NCBI RefSeq assembly: GCF_030525615.1
Contig: NZ_JAUNEJ010000002.1
Coordinates: 340,150 to 404,149 of the forward strand
Direction: 5' to 3'
Length of the DNA: 64,000 bases
Origin: Cutibacterium sp.
GTDB taxonomy: Bacteria > Actinomycetota > Actinomycetes > Propionibacteriales > Propionibacteriaceae
Shown here: in pieces, positions 52,519-61,432 of the stretch
How the letters are laid out: the number at the start of each line of letters is the position of its first letter
How positions within the stretch are numbered: the stretch's first letter is position 1
Position numbers and translations under genes: made by a program
Notes under the pieces: model-generated
What the model was told of the DNA's origin: nothing
The model's database searches: none
The model's input: only the letters and a program-made list of their open reading frames with translations

Positions 52519-54783
52519 GTGCGTGTTGATGACGAATTGAGGCTTACGCCCACCCTCCCCGACGGCCATGGGCTGCGCATCGGCATCTTGACCAGCGGGG
52601 GCGACGCCCAAGGCATGAACGCTGCTGTCCGTGCCGTGGTGCGCTCCGCGTTGAGCGTGGGGGCCGAGGTCTATGCGATCTACGAGGGCTACCAAGGCAT
52701 GATCGACGGAGGTGACGGCATCCAGAAGTTCGGATGGGATGACGTCGGTTCGATCCTCAACCGTGGCGGCACCGTGATCGGTACCTTCCGCTGCAAAGCA
52801 ATGCGCGAACGCTCAGGCCGGTTGAAAGCCGTGCAAAACCTCTTGGAGCACGGAATCGATCGTCTCGTCGTCATCGGCGGCGATGGTTCACTCACAGGTT
52901 TGGACGTGCTGCGAACCGAATGGGCCGACCTCATCGCTGAACTCGTCGACGCCGGCCAAGTGAGCCCTGAGGTGGCCCGTCAGCACCCCTCCCTCATGAT
53001 CGCGGGGTTGGTGGGTTCTATCGACAACGACCTCGTTGGATCCGACATGACCATCGGCGCGGACACCGCTCTGCACCGCATTGTCGATGCCATCGACGAC
53101 CTCACCTCCACGGCCGCCAGCCACCAACGATCCTTCGTCGTCGAGGTGATGGGTCGTCACTGCGGCTACCTTGCGCTCATGGCGGCAGTCGCCGGCGGTG
53201 CCGACTACGTGCTCATCCCAGAACGCCCGCCGGAGGATGGCTGGGAGGATCGAATGTGCGCCGAACTCAGGCGCGGGCGTCAGGCGGGTCGTCGGGATTC
53301 GATTGTCATCGTCGCCGAGGGAGCCACTGATCGCACCGGAAATCGCATCACCTCCGAGTACGTTCGCCAGGTCCTCGAGAACACGCTCGGAGAGGACGCC
53401 CGCGTCACCATTCTGGGCCACGTCCAGCGAGGCGGACGACCCTCGGCCTATGACCGCTGGGCCTCTACCTGGCTCGGCTATCACGCCGTCCATGAAGTGC
53501 TTTCGACCACTCCGGACGCTGAAGGACACGTCATCGGAACCCATGCGAACCGCGTCCACCGGCTTCCCCTGGTCAAAGCCGTCGCTGACACCAAGTCTGT
53601 CGCAGGTCTCATCGAGCAGGGTCGCTACAACGAGGCCATGCGGATGAGGGGTGGCTCCTTCGCAGAGATGGACGCCATCTTCACCGAGCTCAGCGAGCCA
53701 GCCCGCACCACAAGTGAAGGGGTGGACGACACCGACCGCAAACGGATCGCGATCATGCACGCCGGCGGTCCTGCCCCGGGCATGAACACTGCCGCCCGCG
53801 CCGCCGTCAGACTGGCCATTTCTCGCGGCCACACCGTGATAGGCATCCACAATGGGTTCGTCGGGCTGGCAACCGAGGATATGTCGGAATTGGCCTGGAG
53901 CGAGGTCGAAGGTTGGGCTGGAGAAGGCGGCGCCGAACTGGGCACCCGCCGCGAGATCCCCAGCACCCGCGACCTCTACGCCGTCAGTCGTGCGCTGGAG
54001 AACAACCACATCGACGCCTTGCTCGTCATCGGCGGTTATTCGGCATACGAGGGAATTCACACCATGACCACCGAGCGCGACCGCTACCCGGCATTTCGCA
54101 TTCCTACGGTGTGCATTCCGGCCTCGATTGACAACAATCTCCCCGGCTCAGAACTGTCCATCGGCGCCGACACCGCCCTCAACGTCATCGTCGAGGCGAT
54201 GGACAAGATCAAGGAGTCCGGTATCGCCTCTCGCCGTTGCTTCGTCGTCGAGACGATGGGCCGCAACTGCGGATACCTCGCGCTGATGTCCGGCATTGCT
54301 GCGGGCGCAGAGCGGATTTACACCAACGAGGACGGCATCTCCTTGGACGATCTGGCTAATGACGTTCACTGGCTGCGTGAATCCTTCGCCCACGGACGCC
54401 GTCTTTTCCTGGCGGTGCGCAACGAGAATGCCTCACGCAACTACACCACCGACTTCATCGCGCGGCTGTTGGAAGAAGAATCCCACGGTATGTACGACGT
54501 GCGTCAGGTGGTGTTGGGACACATGCAACAGGGCGGGTCCCCTTCCCCGTTCGACCGTCTGCTGGCCAATCGACTCGCCTATCGTGCCCTCAACCTCATT
54601 GACGACGAGCTTGCCGCCCGTCAGGACGGGTCATGGTTCATCGGTGTCAACGAATCAGGTGGGCAACCGAGTCAGATGGAGACAATGCCTTCCCTCGTCG
54701 ATTCCGCTCATCGTCGCCCTCGCGAACAGTGGTGGCTGACGCTGTCTCCGGTGGCACGAACGGTCTCCGACGAGGTGCGATGA
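52519..54783 (+). CDS. Tandem-domain 6-phosphofructokinase
   Basis: A 754-residue protein made of two PfkA-type halves (about 18-395 and 408-754), as in eukaryotic phosphofructokinases. The N-half has the ATP-type GGDGS motif (about 119-123), SIDND with the catalytic Asp (about 170) and MGRHCGYLAL. In the C-half GGDGS is GGYSA, SIDND is SIDNN, and MGRNCGYLAL is kept, so this half is probably non-catalytic and may be regulatory. GGDG and not GGDD points to ATP over pyrophosphate as donor. The GTG at 52519 is the first start in the frame with a family-like sequence nearby; the ribosome binding site is weak. Confidence 0.9.
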   Translation: MRVDDELRLTPTLPDGHGLRIGILTSGGDAQGMNAAVRAVVRSALSVGAEVYAIYEGYQGMIDGGDGIQKFGWDDVGSILNRGGTVIGTFRCKAMRERSGRLKAVQNLLEHGIDRLVVIGGDGSLTGLDVLRTEWADLIAELVDAGQVSPEVARQHPSLMIAGLVGSIDNDLVGSDMTIGADTALHRIVDAIDDLTSTAASHQRSFVVEVMGRHCGYLALMAAVAGGADYVLIPERPPEDGWEDRMCAELRRGRQAGRRDSIVIVAEGATDRTGNRITSEYVRQVLENTLGEDARVTILGHVQRGGRPSAYDRWASTWLGYHAVHEVLSTTPDAEGHVIGTHANRVHRLPLVKAVADTKSVAGLIEQGRYNEAMRMRGGSFAEMDAIFTELSEPARTTSEGVDDTDRKRIAIMHAGGPAPGMNTAARAAVRLAISRGHTVIGIHNGFVGLATEDMSELAWSEVEGWAGEGGAELGTRREIPSTRDLYAVSRALENNHIDALLVIGGYSAYEGIHTMTTERDRYPAFRIPTVCIPASIDNNLPGSELSIGADTALNVIVEAMDKIKESGIASRRCFVVETMGRNCGYLALMSGIAAGAERIYTNEDGISLDDLANDVHWLRESFAHGRRLFLAVRNENASRNYTTDFIARLLEEESHGMYDVRQVVLGHMQQGGSPSPFDRLLANRLAYRALNLIDDELAARQDGSWFIGVNESGGQPSQMETMPSLVDSAHRRPREQWWLTLSPVARTVSDEVR

Positions 54784-54860
54784 AGCTGACGGATTCACGG
54801 CACGCTGATTCCTTGTGACGCGAAGGTCCCGCCACCTCCGATCATGGCAGTCTGATTCAT

Positions 54861-55538
54861 ATGTGTGGACGTTTCAGCCTCGGAATGGATGGCGAGGAGG
54901 TCGCGCGCCTCTACCACAGTGACCTCATCGCCTCCTGGCAACCGCAATACTCCATCGCCCCGTCAACAATCGTCCCCGCGCTTCATCAAGAGGGCGCCAG
55001 GCGGATCCTTGCCCCCGTGAGATGGGGATTCTGGCCCAACTGGGCGAAGGGATCTGGCCCACACCCCATCAACGCACGGCTCGAGACTGTCGCCACCAAC
55101 GGACTGTTCCGGGCCGCAATGGCTTCCATGCGTTGCGTTGTGCCCATGACGGGATATTTCGAGTGGACCGGGGAGCGCGGTAACAAAATTCCCCACCACA
55201 TTCATGGGTCGGGACTCTTGAGTGCAGCAGCGATCGCTACGACGCGAAAAATCGACGCCGGTTTCGAGACGACGATGGCGATCATCACCGTCACTGCCCG
55301 TGACTCCGCAGGTCAGGTCCATGATCGAATGCCGGTCTTTCTCGCCAACGACGACCTCGGCGAATGGCTCAACCCGGCCCGACTTGACGCTACCCAAGCG
55401 CGGGGATTGGCCGCCTACATCGGCAAAGCTCACACCAAGATCGCACACGAACTCACGGTTGACCAGGTTGATCGTGGCATAAACTCCGTGCGCAGGATCG
55501 ATCCGGCCGACCCTCATCTCATTGAGCCGGTGGCTTGA
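54861..55538 (+). CDS. SOS response-associated peptidase (SRAP/YedK/HMCES)
   Basis: A 225-residue SRAP protein, which crosslinks to abasic sites in single-stranded DNA. The invariant Cys2 is at the mature N-terminus (MCGRFSL), so the ATG at 54861 is certain. Other motifs are NARLETV, MTGYFEWTG and the PVFL segment. The usual conserved His lies in the C-terminal part. It stands alone in this window with no SOS neighbour. Confidence 0.93.
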   Translation: MCGRFSLGMDGEEVARLYHSDLIASWQPQYSIAPSTIVPALHQEGARRILAPVRWGFWPNWAKGSGPHPINARLETVATNGLFRAAMASMRCVVPMTGYFEWTGERGNKIPHHIHGSGLLSAAAIATTRKIDAGFETTMAIITVTARDSAGQVHDRMPVFLANDDLGEWLNPARLDATQARGLAAYIGKAHTKIAHELTVDQVDRGINSVRRIDPADPHLIEPVA

Positions 55539-55550
55539 CGGTTTTCGTCA
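55536..55550. promoter_or_regulatory. TGACGGTTTTCGTCA motif, copy 4
   Basis: Complement of TGACGAAAACCGTCA; perfectly palindromic at both ends (TGACG/CGTCA). The first three bases are the SRAP stop codon. It lies between the convergent SRAP and lipoprotein genes. Confidence 0.4.
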
Positions 55551-55571
55551 GGGCAGGCCGGAAGACAGCGC

Positions 55572-56306
55572 TCAGGAAACCTCGGGGATACTCACCGGCT
55601 CCCCAAACTTGGACAACTTAACATCCATCGTGACGCGAGGGTCCTTACCCCCCATCGCCAGCTTCATGTCAACGACCCGCTTGGCATCGTCGAGCCAAAG
55701 GGTCATCTCCGCACTCTGACCCACAACGGCCGACGCTTCTCCGGCGCCCATCGTGTCGGGATCGAGCACGACGTCGAACCGGTGCCCACGTGAGTCTTGA
55801 CCCATATAGATTGCGTACTCGACCGCCTTGGTGAACTTACGGACGATATCTGCGAGAGTGGCCTGCCCTAAACCGGCATTATTCTCGGTACTCTTCACCC
55901 ATGCTGAGCCATTCTTCCGATAGACCTCCTTGCCCAGAACGACAAGGTCTGCATTCTTTCGAGGAGTGCGTACAACGACATGAGCCTTAGGGGCCGCTCG
56001 ATTATCGTAGCCTGACGCCAGCTTCACGGTGTGCTTTTCTCCGGATATTGCGACACCCATGGAAACTTCCATGTGATACGTCTTTATTTCCTCGACGCTT
56101 GCAATAACAGCCTGGGAAAAATCGTCCTTGTTGATTATTTCCGTTGTAAAGATCGAATCAGAACTCGCGGTCGGGGTGGTGCTGGCAGTGACGCTCGTTC
56201 CCGTGTCAGCGCCCTTAAGCATGTCAGAATTCCCACCGCAACCGGCGAGGGACAGGACGGTGACAGCGATTGCGACGATCATGGGATTAGCTGACGAAAA
56301 CCGCAT
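55572..56306 (-). CDS. Lipoprotein, LppX/LprG-like fold suspected
   Basis: A 244-residue lipoprotein with signal peptide and lipobox LAGCGG, then a Ser/Thr-rich stretch and a domain of about 190 residues. The pattern of short strands (YHMEVSMGV, VRTPRKNADLVVLGKEVYRKNGSAWVK, RVDMKLAMGG-like) resembles the LppX/LprG lipid-carrier fold, but I cannot confirm it. The ATG at 56306 is favoured, with GGAA about 9 nt upstream; a GTG at 56348 is also open. Function unknown. Confidence 0.72.
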   Translation of the reverse strand: MRFSSANPMIVAIAVTVLSLAGCGGNSDMLKGADTGTSVTASTTPTASSDSIFTTEIINKDDFSQAVIASVEEIKTYHMEVSMGVAISGEKHTVKLASGYDNRAAPKAHVVVRTPRKNADLVVLGKEVYRKNGSAWVKSTENNAGLGQATLADIVRKFTKAVEYAIYMGQDSRGHRFDVVLDPDTMGAGEASAVVGQSAEMTLWLDDAKRVVDMKLAMGGKDPRVTMDVKLSKFGEPVSIPEVS

Positions 56307-56435
56307 TTTCAGATTCCGGCTGAGAAAGCGCCGCCCCTTTCTGGCCACAAATTAACTACAGGGAGGTGTCTTGGCAAGATCTATTCCTCGCTCATCTCAA
56401 CACTCTTGGCTACCATTCTCTTGGCTGCCATCGGA

Positions 56436-56561
56436 TCACTTGGCCATCGCCCACCACCACAACCCGAGGATCGTCACACCGATAATCGTCACGATCACGA
56501 CGATCAACCACGTCAGCCAGTCAGGACGCTGACGGGGAGGGGGCGGGGCGCCGTCTGACAT
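56436..56561 (-). CDS. Small single-TM protein (41 aa)
   Basis: A 41-residue reading frame beginning MSDGAPPPPRQRPDW, followed by a hydrophobic helix (about 18-38, rich in Val and Ile, ending LGLWWWAMAK). A good ribosome binding site (GGAGGTTTCTC) precedes the ATG. The Pro-rich polar head and Trp-rich membrane boundary look like a real small membrane protein. No function can be assigned. The gaps around it (56307-56435 and 56562-56812) show nothing else. Confidence 0.6.
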   Translation of the reverse strand: MSDGAPPPPRQRPDWLTWLIVVIVTIIGVTILGLWWWAMAK

Positions 56562-56812
56562 GAGAAACCTCCAGGTAATTTTTCACGCGATGATGTCGAT
56601 AAGAGTAAACGTCTTGCCTCACTGTCCATAGCGCCCACTCTCCGTAGTCGGCGGACTGGCGCTACCTGCGCGGGTAGTGAACAACCCACTTCGGACCATG
56701 TTTGCGTTTGGGAAGTTGTCGGTCCGGCGCTGTAGCATGTATCCAGTCGTATTTCGTATGACTTGGAGATGGACCATAGTTCTCATTTCGGGCGCACAAT
56801 GCTGGAGGTTCT

Positions 56813-58039
56813 GTGTCGTCGAGACTAACCCGCCGTTCGGTTCTGGCTACCGGTGCCGTCGCTGTACCGATGACTGTTGCCGCCTGTGCCAAGACCTCCA
56901 CAACCCAGAACGGTTTTGGCTCGGGGAGCAACGTCGGTGAGTCGTCCGAGACCCCGACGCCCACTCCTACCCCGACACCAGCAACTCTGACGATCACTTC
57001 TGACCGCCCAATCACCAAGTTGCAACCTGGCGACCCTCTGAAGTTCGCTGTCGTCAATGGTGACCTCGAGGACGTCAAAGTCACCGACGCGGACGACGAG
57101 GAGGTGAAGGGAGTTCTTAAGGATGGGGTGTGGACCCCGGAGGAACCTTGGGCCCTGAACACCTCCTACACCGTGACGGCGACCCTGACGAACACGGATT
57201 CCCACGCCGGCCCGACAACGACCGTCACCAAGAAGATCAAAAGCCTTGACGGTGACACCAACATCGCCGAAGTGCTCTACAACGACGCGACCGTTGGCGT
57301 CGGTATGCCGATCATCATCAGGTTCCGCAAAGAGGTCATTGACGCCGATATGCGGGCCAAGATCGAGCAGGCGATGGAACTCGACATCTCCCCCAAACAG
57401 GAGGGGGCCTGGGGATGGCTTGACCAGTCCCAGCTCATGTGGCGCCCGAAAGACTTCTGGAAAACCGGCACGAAGGTCAGCGTGCGCGGCAAACTCAAGG
57501 GACTACCCACCTCGAGCCATCGCTGGCTCACCCGCAATGTCGAAGGTTCATTCCGCGTGGGCGATTCCCGCATCCTGAAGGTCTACATCGACAGACACAA
57601 GATGGATGTCGTCGTCAATGGCAAGGTGGCGCGCTCTATTCCGGTGACAACGGGCAAGGCTGGCTCGAGTACGACCACGCGATCTGGCACCAAAGTCATC
57701 ATCGAGCGCGAGACCACCAAGGTCATGGACTCCTCGACAGTCGGAATCCCCGAGGGGAGTTCGCATTACTACCGCGTCAAGGTGAAGTACGCGATGCGTG
57801 TCACCTACACCGGCGAGTTCATTCATGCTGCCCCGTGGTCGGAAGAGTCTCAGGGCAGTGCCAATGTTTCCCACGGCTGCGTCGGCCTATCTACTGCCAA
57901 CGCGAAGTGGTTGTTTAACCTCTGCGCGGCGGGAGACCCCGTCGTCAACACTGGGTCTAACCGTCAGTTCAAGCCGAGCGAAGGCATTGGTTGTTGGTGC
58001 TACGACTGGGAAGGCTGGCAGAAGCTCAGCGCGCTCTAA
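56813..58039 (+). CDS. L,D-transpeptidase with Ig-like domains (LdtMt2 type)
   Basis: A 408-residue secreted L,D-transpeptidase. The signal peptide ends in TVAACAK, which fits a lipobox, followed by a Thr/Pro linker (about 46-57), two Ig-like domains (about 58-140 and 145-245) and a YkuD domain (about 250-380). The catalytic motif is VSHGCVGLS. This layout matches actinobacterial LdtMt2-like enzymes that make 3-3 crosslinks. The start is GTG at 56813 with GGAGG 5-9 nt upstream. It ends at a strong hairpin. Confidence 0.92.
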   Translation: MSSRLTRRSVLATGAVAVPMTVAACAKTSTTQNGFGSGSNVGESSETPTPTPTPTPATLTITSDRPITKLQPGDPLKFAVVNGDLEDVKVTDADDEEVKGVLKDGVWTPEEPWALNTSYTVTATLTNTDSHAGPTTTVTKKIKSLDGDTNIAEVLYNDATVGVGMPIIIRFRKEVIDADMRAKIEQAMELDISPKQEGAWGWLDQSQLMWRPKDFWKTGTKVSVRGKLKGLPTSSHRWLTRNVEGSFRVGDSRILKVYIDRHKMDVVVNGKVARSIPVTTGKAGSSTTTRSGTKVIIERETTKVMDSSTVGIPEGSSHYYRVKVKYAMRVTYTGEFIHAAPWSEESQGSANVSHGCVGLSTANAKWLFNLCAAGDPVVNTGSNRQFKPSEGIGCWCYDWEGWQKLSAL

Positions 58040-58056
58040 GTCAATTCCCTCATATT

Positions 58057-58099
58057 TGGCGAAACCCTCTACCTCAATTCCAGGTAGAGGGTTTCGCCA
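58057..58099. terminator. Strong terminator hairpin
   Basis: A perfect 18-bp stem (TGGCGAAACCCTCTACCT paired with AGGTAGAGGGTTTCGCCA) around CAATTCC, just after the L,D-transpeptidase gene. Confidence 0.85.
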
Positions 58100-58251
58100 T
58101 ACCCGGGCGTCCCTCTTCAGCGACGCCATTTTTCGGTGCCATCGCGCCATTTTCCCGGTGAACCAGAACACCTTGACGACGCGTAACGCGACACGCTCAA
58201 ACCCTCAACGTCTTTGAGTCCACCGGCCGACGATTCCTAATGTCCCACCCG

Positions 58252-58312
58252 TCCCGGAAACGCCGGGATCCCGGAAAATGCCGGGACCGAAAGCCCCGAT
58301 GCCTTCAAAGGC
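58252..58312 (+). promoter_or_regulatory. Structured leader of the SH3/RlpA-like gene
   Basis: Three consecutive hairpins end 17 nt before the start: TCCCGG-N5-CCGGGA (58252-58268), TCCCGG-N6-CCGGGA (58269-58286) and GCCT-TCAA-AGGC (58301-58312). The first two are back-to-back duplicates. They could regulate stability or ribosome access; they do not match a riboswitch I know. Confidence 0.5.
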
Positions 58313-58328
58313 GAGAGGAAGTCACACC

Positions 58329-59768
58329 GTGATCCGCCCCAAGCGCTCAGTCCGAGGTGCTGCCGCCACCATCGCCCTCACCTCCGGTATCAGCATTGTT
58401 GCTCCCGCCGTCATCGGCGCGGTCGCACACGCAGCCAACACTCAGACGATGTACGCGACAACGGATGTCAACGTGCGCTCTGCGTCGTCTAACTCCGGCA
58501 AAGTGCTCACCGTCGTGGCCCGTGGCCAGTCGGTACAGGTCACCGGCGAGAAGGTGCGCGGGTGGGTCCCCGTCGCCGTGAACGGAACCACTGGCTGGAT
58601 TTACCAGCGCTACCTCACTGAGGAGAACATCCTCCCGGCCCGTTTTGAGTCCGATCCGATGCCTGACACCATGATCGCGAATGTGCCAGTCAACGTGCGT
58701 GACGACTCCGATAACGCTGGCAAGGTCCTCACCGCAGCCGAACGTGGTCAGGAGGTTCAGGTCACCGGTCGTCCTGACGGCGGCTGGGTCCCGGTCTCTG
58801 TCAACGGCAAGTCGGGCTGGATCTACGGTCGATACCTCACCACCGGCAAGGCAGCTCCGGCCCCCGACGAGCCAAAGGCTGAGGCCAAGAACGGCTCTTC
58901 GACCAGCCGAGACAAGGATCGTCCGGCCCTCGACAACGCCGCAACCCACACCACCACCGGCCTCAACGTACGCGCCACACCCAGCGCCAAAGCCACCATC
59001 GTCACCTCCCTAGCCAAAGGCACCGGAGTCCACACCACCGGCAAAGTCAACGGCAACTGGGTACAAATCCGCACCAACGGCCACACCGGCTGGGTCTACC
59101 GCACCTACCTCACCGGCAAAATCCCAGCAGCCCAACCAGCCAAACACGCTGAACCCAGCAAACCCGCCAAAGACAACGCCGCAACCCACACCACCACCGG
59201 CCTCAACGTACGCGCCACACCCAGCGCCAAAGCCACCATCGTCACCTCCCTAGCCAAAGGCACCGGAGTCCACACCACCGGCAAAGTCAACGGCAACTGG
59301 GTACAAATCCGCACCAACGGCCACACCGGCTGGGTCTACCGCACCTACCTCACCGGCAAAATCCCAGCAGCCAAGGTGGACACTCCTTCGCGTAGCAAGC
59401 ACAAGAGTGACGACGCCAGCCGTGACAAGGCTCGTTCTTCTCATCAGAGCGCCACTAAGGGCGGCACGAGCAAGAGTTCGGGCAGCGTAGACGGACGCTG
59501 CATCGCCTCGTTCTACGACGAGCCACAGTCAACGGCCTCCGGCGAGCAGTTCAATCCGAACGCCATGACCGCTGCCCACAAGACTCTGCGGCTCGGGACC
59601 CGTATCCGGGTGACTAACGTCAATAATGGGCGCTCGGTAGTTGTCCGGATCAATGATCGTGGCCCGTACGTCGCCGGTCGCTGCGTCGATCTGTCGCGTG
59701 CCTCCTTTGCCAAGATCGCTGATCTGGGTCAGGGAACCACTCCGATCACTTACACCGTCCTCGGCTGA
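58329..59768 (+). CDS. SH3-repeat wall protein with RlpA-like double-psi beta-barrel
   Basis: A 479-residue secreted protein. Signal peptide about 1-36, then four bacterial SH3 domains (about 40-100, 112-172, 202-265 and 282-345), a Lys/Ser-rich linker and a C-terminal RlpA-like barrel (about 393-479) with RIRVTNVNNGRSVVVRINDR and GRCVDLS. SH3 domains 3 and 4 are identical in protein and DNA. The GTG at 58329 follows AGAGGAA at 8 nt; the frame is open from 58278. The barrel resembles that of the DUF348/G5 protein at 18757. The SH3 repeats probably bind peptidoglycan stems and the barrel acts on glycan. Confidence 0.87.
   Translation: MIRPKRSVRGAAATIALTSGISIVAPAVIGAVAHAANTQTMYATTDVNVRSASSNSGKVLTVVARGQSVQVTGEKVRGWVPVAVNGTTGWIYQRYLTEENILPARFESDPMPDTMIANVPVNVRDDSDNAGKVLTAAERGQEVQVTGRPDGGWVPVSVNGKSGWIYGRYLTTGKAAPAPDEPKAEAKNGSSTSRDKDRPALDNAATHTTTGLNVRATPSAKATIVTSLAKGTGVHTTGKVNGNWVQIRTNGHTGWVYRTYLTGKIPAAQPAKHAEPSKPAKDNAATHTTTGLNVRATPSAKATIVTSLAKGTGVHTTGKVNGNWVQIRTNGHTGWVYRTYLTGKIPAAKVDTPSRSKHKSDDASRDKARSSHQSATKGGTSKSSGSVDGRCIASFYDEPQSTASGEQFNPNAMTAAHKTLRLGTRIRVTNVNNGRSVVVRINDRGPYVAGRCVDLSRASFAKIADLGQGTTPITYTVLG
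58932..59372. repeat. Perfect 201-bp direct repeat encoding two SH3 domains
   Basis: Positions 58932-59132 and 59172-59372 are identical over 201 bp, separated by 39 bp (period 240 bp). They encode SH3 domains 3 and 4. Inside the repeat Lys is mostly AAA and Pro often CCA, whereas the flanking parts mainly use AAG and CCG/CCC. Confidence 0.97.
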
Positions 59769-59795
59769 CGATGACGGTCTGATGCGCCCATGCTT

Positions 59796-59824
59796 GGGGC
59801 GGTTCGCTGAAAGCGAGCCGCCCC
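59796..59824. terminator. Terminator of the SH3/RlpA-like gene
   Basis: GGGGCGGTTCGCT pairs with AGCGAGCCGCCCC (one G-U pair) around GAA. Confidence 0.7.
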
Positions 59825-59866
59825 TACGTGCATCCTGTCAACTCAAATACTGTCCCGCTAGGCCGG

Positions 59867-59881
59867 TGTCAAAAATCGTCA
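59867..59881. promoter_or_regulatory. TGTCAAAAATCGTCA motif, copy 5
   Basis: Differs from TGACAAAAATCGTCA by one base. It lies about 195 bp upstream of gltA. Confidence 0.35.
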
Positions 59882-60075
59882 CCCGGCACCTGACAACCCC
59901 AAATCTCCCCGGCTAATGTGGCGGTTTCTTGGTGATTTGCACCAGCGGGCCGTAACCTGGGTTGTGCCATAGTTCACACCGTGGTGACGCTCGGGAACGA
60001 ACCCGCAGTGCCACCCGTCCACGTATGCCCGGCCACCGGTGATGTCCGGACCAGGCCGCCAGGAAGGAACGCACG

Positions 60076-61362
60076 ATGGGTTCGAGTGCAAGGTTCGTCG
60101 ACGAAGATACCCAGCTCGATTTCAATAAGGTTGTCGCCACTGACGGCCAGGTGGGTTATGACATCGGGGGTCTACTCAACAAGACCGGCAACGTCATGAT
60201 CGACCCAGGATTCGTCAACACAGCGTCCTGCGAGTCTCAGATCACCTACATCGACGGTGAAAAAGGAATCCTGCGCTATCGCGGCTACCCCATTGAGCAG
60301 CTCGCCGAACAGTCGACCTTCCTTGAGACCGCCTATCTCGTTCTTTACGGGGAGCTACCGAGCAAGGCTCAGTTGGAGGGATTCGAAGAGCGAATTCGCC
60401 GCACTACCCTCATTGACGAGCGCATGCGCGATCTGTTCCGTTGCTTCCCCCGCCGATCCCATCCCATGCCTGTTCTGGCCGCCGGAATCATGGCCTTGTC
60501 GACCTTCTCTCAAAAGTCATCGGGAACTGATCCGGAACAGATTGAGGCTGCGACTATCCGCCTGATCGCCAAAGTCCCGACCCTAGCTGCCTTCGGTTAT
60601 AAGAACTCAATGGGCCAGCCGACCCTCTACCCCGACAATTCGCTGAGCTATGTTCAGAACTTTATTCGAATGAGCTTTGGGTTCCCCACCGAGCCGTACG
60701 AGTTCAATGACCAGATCACCCGGGCTCTGGAAACTCTGCTCATCCTGCACGTTGACCACGAGCAGAACTGTTCGACCTCCACTGTCCGAATGGTCGCCTC
60801 CTCAGGCGCAAATATGTACTCCGCGGTCGCCGCCGGCGTCAATGCTCTGTCCGGCCCAAAGCATGGTGGTGCAAACCAGGCCGTCCTCGAGATGCTGCAG
60901 TACATCCGCGATTCCGGCATGACAACCAAGGAGTTCGTCCGCAAAGTCAAGGACAAGCAGTCTGACATCAAGCTGATGGGCTTCGGCCACCGGATTTACA
61001 AAAACTACGATCCGCGCGCCGCCATCATCAAGGAGCACGCCGATCGGATCCTGGAATTCCACACTGGGCGAGAGGACCTTCTCGACATCGCCAAGGAACT
61101 TGAAGAGACCGCACTGAGCGACGACTACTTCAAGGAACGCAAGCTATACCCGAACGTCGATTTCTACACCGGTCTCATCTACGAGGCCATGGGCTTCCCG
61201 ATGAATATGTTCACCGTGCTGTTCGCCCTAGGACGTCTGCCCGGCTGGATCGCCCAGTACCGTGAGCAAGTTGCCACCGGCGGAAACAAGATCTGGCGTC
61301 CGCGTCAGATCTTCACCGGGGCTGACCAGCGCGACTATGTGCCCTTGGAGCAGCGGGCCTGA
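60076..61362 (+). CDS. gltA: Citrate synthase
   Basis: A 428-residue type II citrate synthase, condensing oxaloacetate with acetyl-CoA. Active-site regions are LHVDHEQNCSTST, GANMYSAVAAGVNALSGPKHGGA and MGFGHRIYKNYDPR (His-containing), with VDFYTGLIYEAMGF near the C-terminus. The N-terminal LDFNKV and GYDIGG segments fit the bacterial hexameric type. The ATG at 60076 has AGGAAGG upstream. It runs 70 bp before adenosine deaminase, with a short CGGGG/CCCCG hairpin between them. Confidence 0.96.
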   Translation: MGSSARFVDEDTQLDFNKVVATDGQVGYDIGGLLNKTGNVMIDPGFVNTASCESQITYIDGEKGILRYRGYPIEQLAEQSTFLETAYLVLYGELPSKAQLEGFEERIRRTTLIDERMRDLFRCFPRRSHPMPVLAAGIMALSTFSQKSSGTDPEQIEAATIRLIAKVPTLAAFGYKNSMGQPTLYPDNSLSYVQNFIRMSFGFPTEPYEFNDQITRALETLLILHVDHEQNCSTSTVRMVASSGANMYSAVAAGVNALSGPKHGGANQAVLEMLQYIRDSGMTTKEFVRKVKDKQSDIKLMGFGHRIYKNYDPRAAIIKEHADRILEFHTGREDLLDIAKELEETALSDDYFKERKLYPNVDFYTGLIYEAMGFPMNMFTVLFALGRLPGWIAQYREQVATGGNKIWRPRQIFTGADQRDYVPLEQRA

Positions 61363-61432
61363 CCATAAGGAAGGCCCCGGGGATTCCCCGAGCCGGCCTC
61401 ACAGCCAACGGCGCGCCGATAAACTCCAGCTC

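Larger units (their letters stand above)
59769..60075. other. Intergenic region upstream of citrate synthase
   Basis: About 305 bp. It holds a terminator (59796-59824), one copy of the 15-bp motif (59867) and a TCACACCGTGGTGA near-palindrome at about 59977. No gene. Confidence 0.5.
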
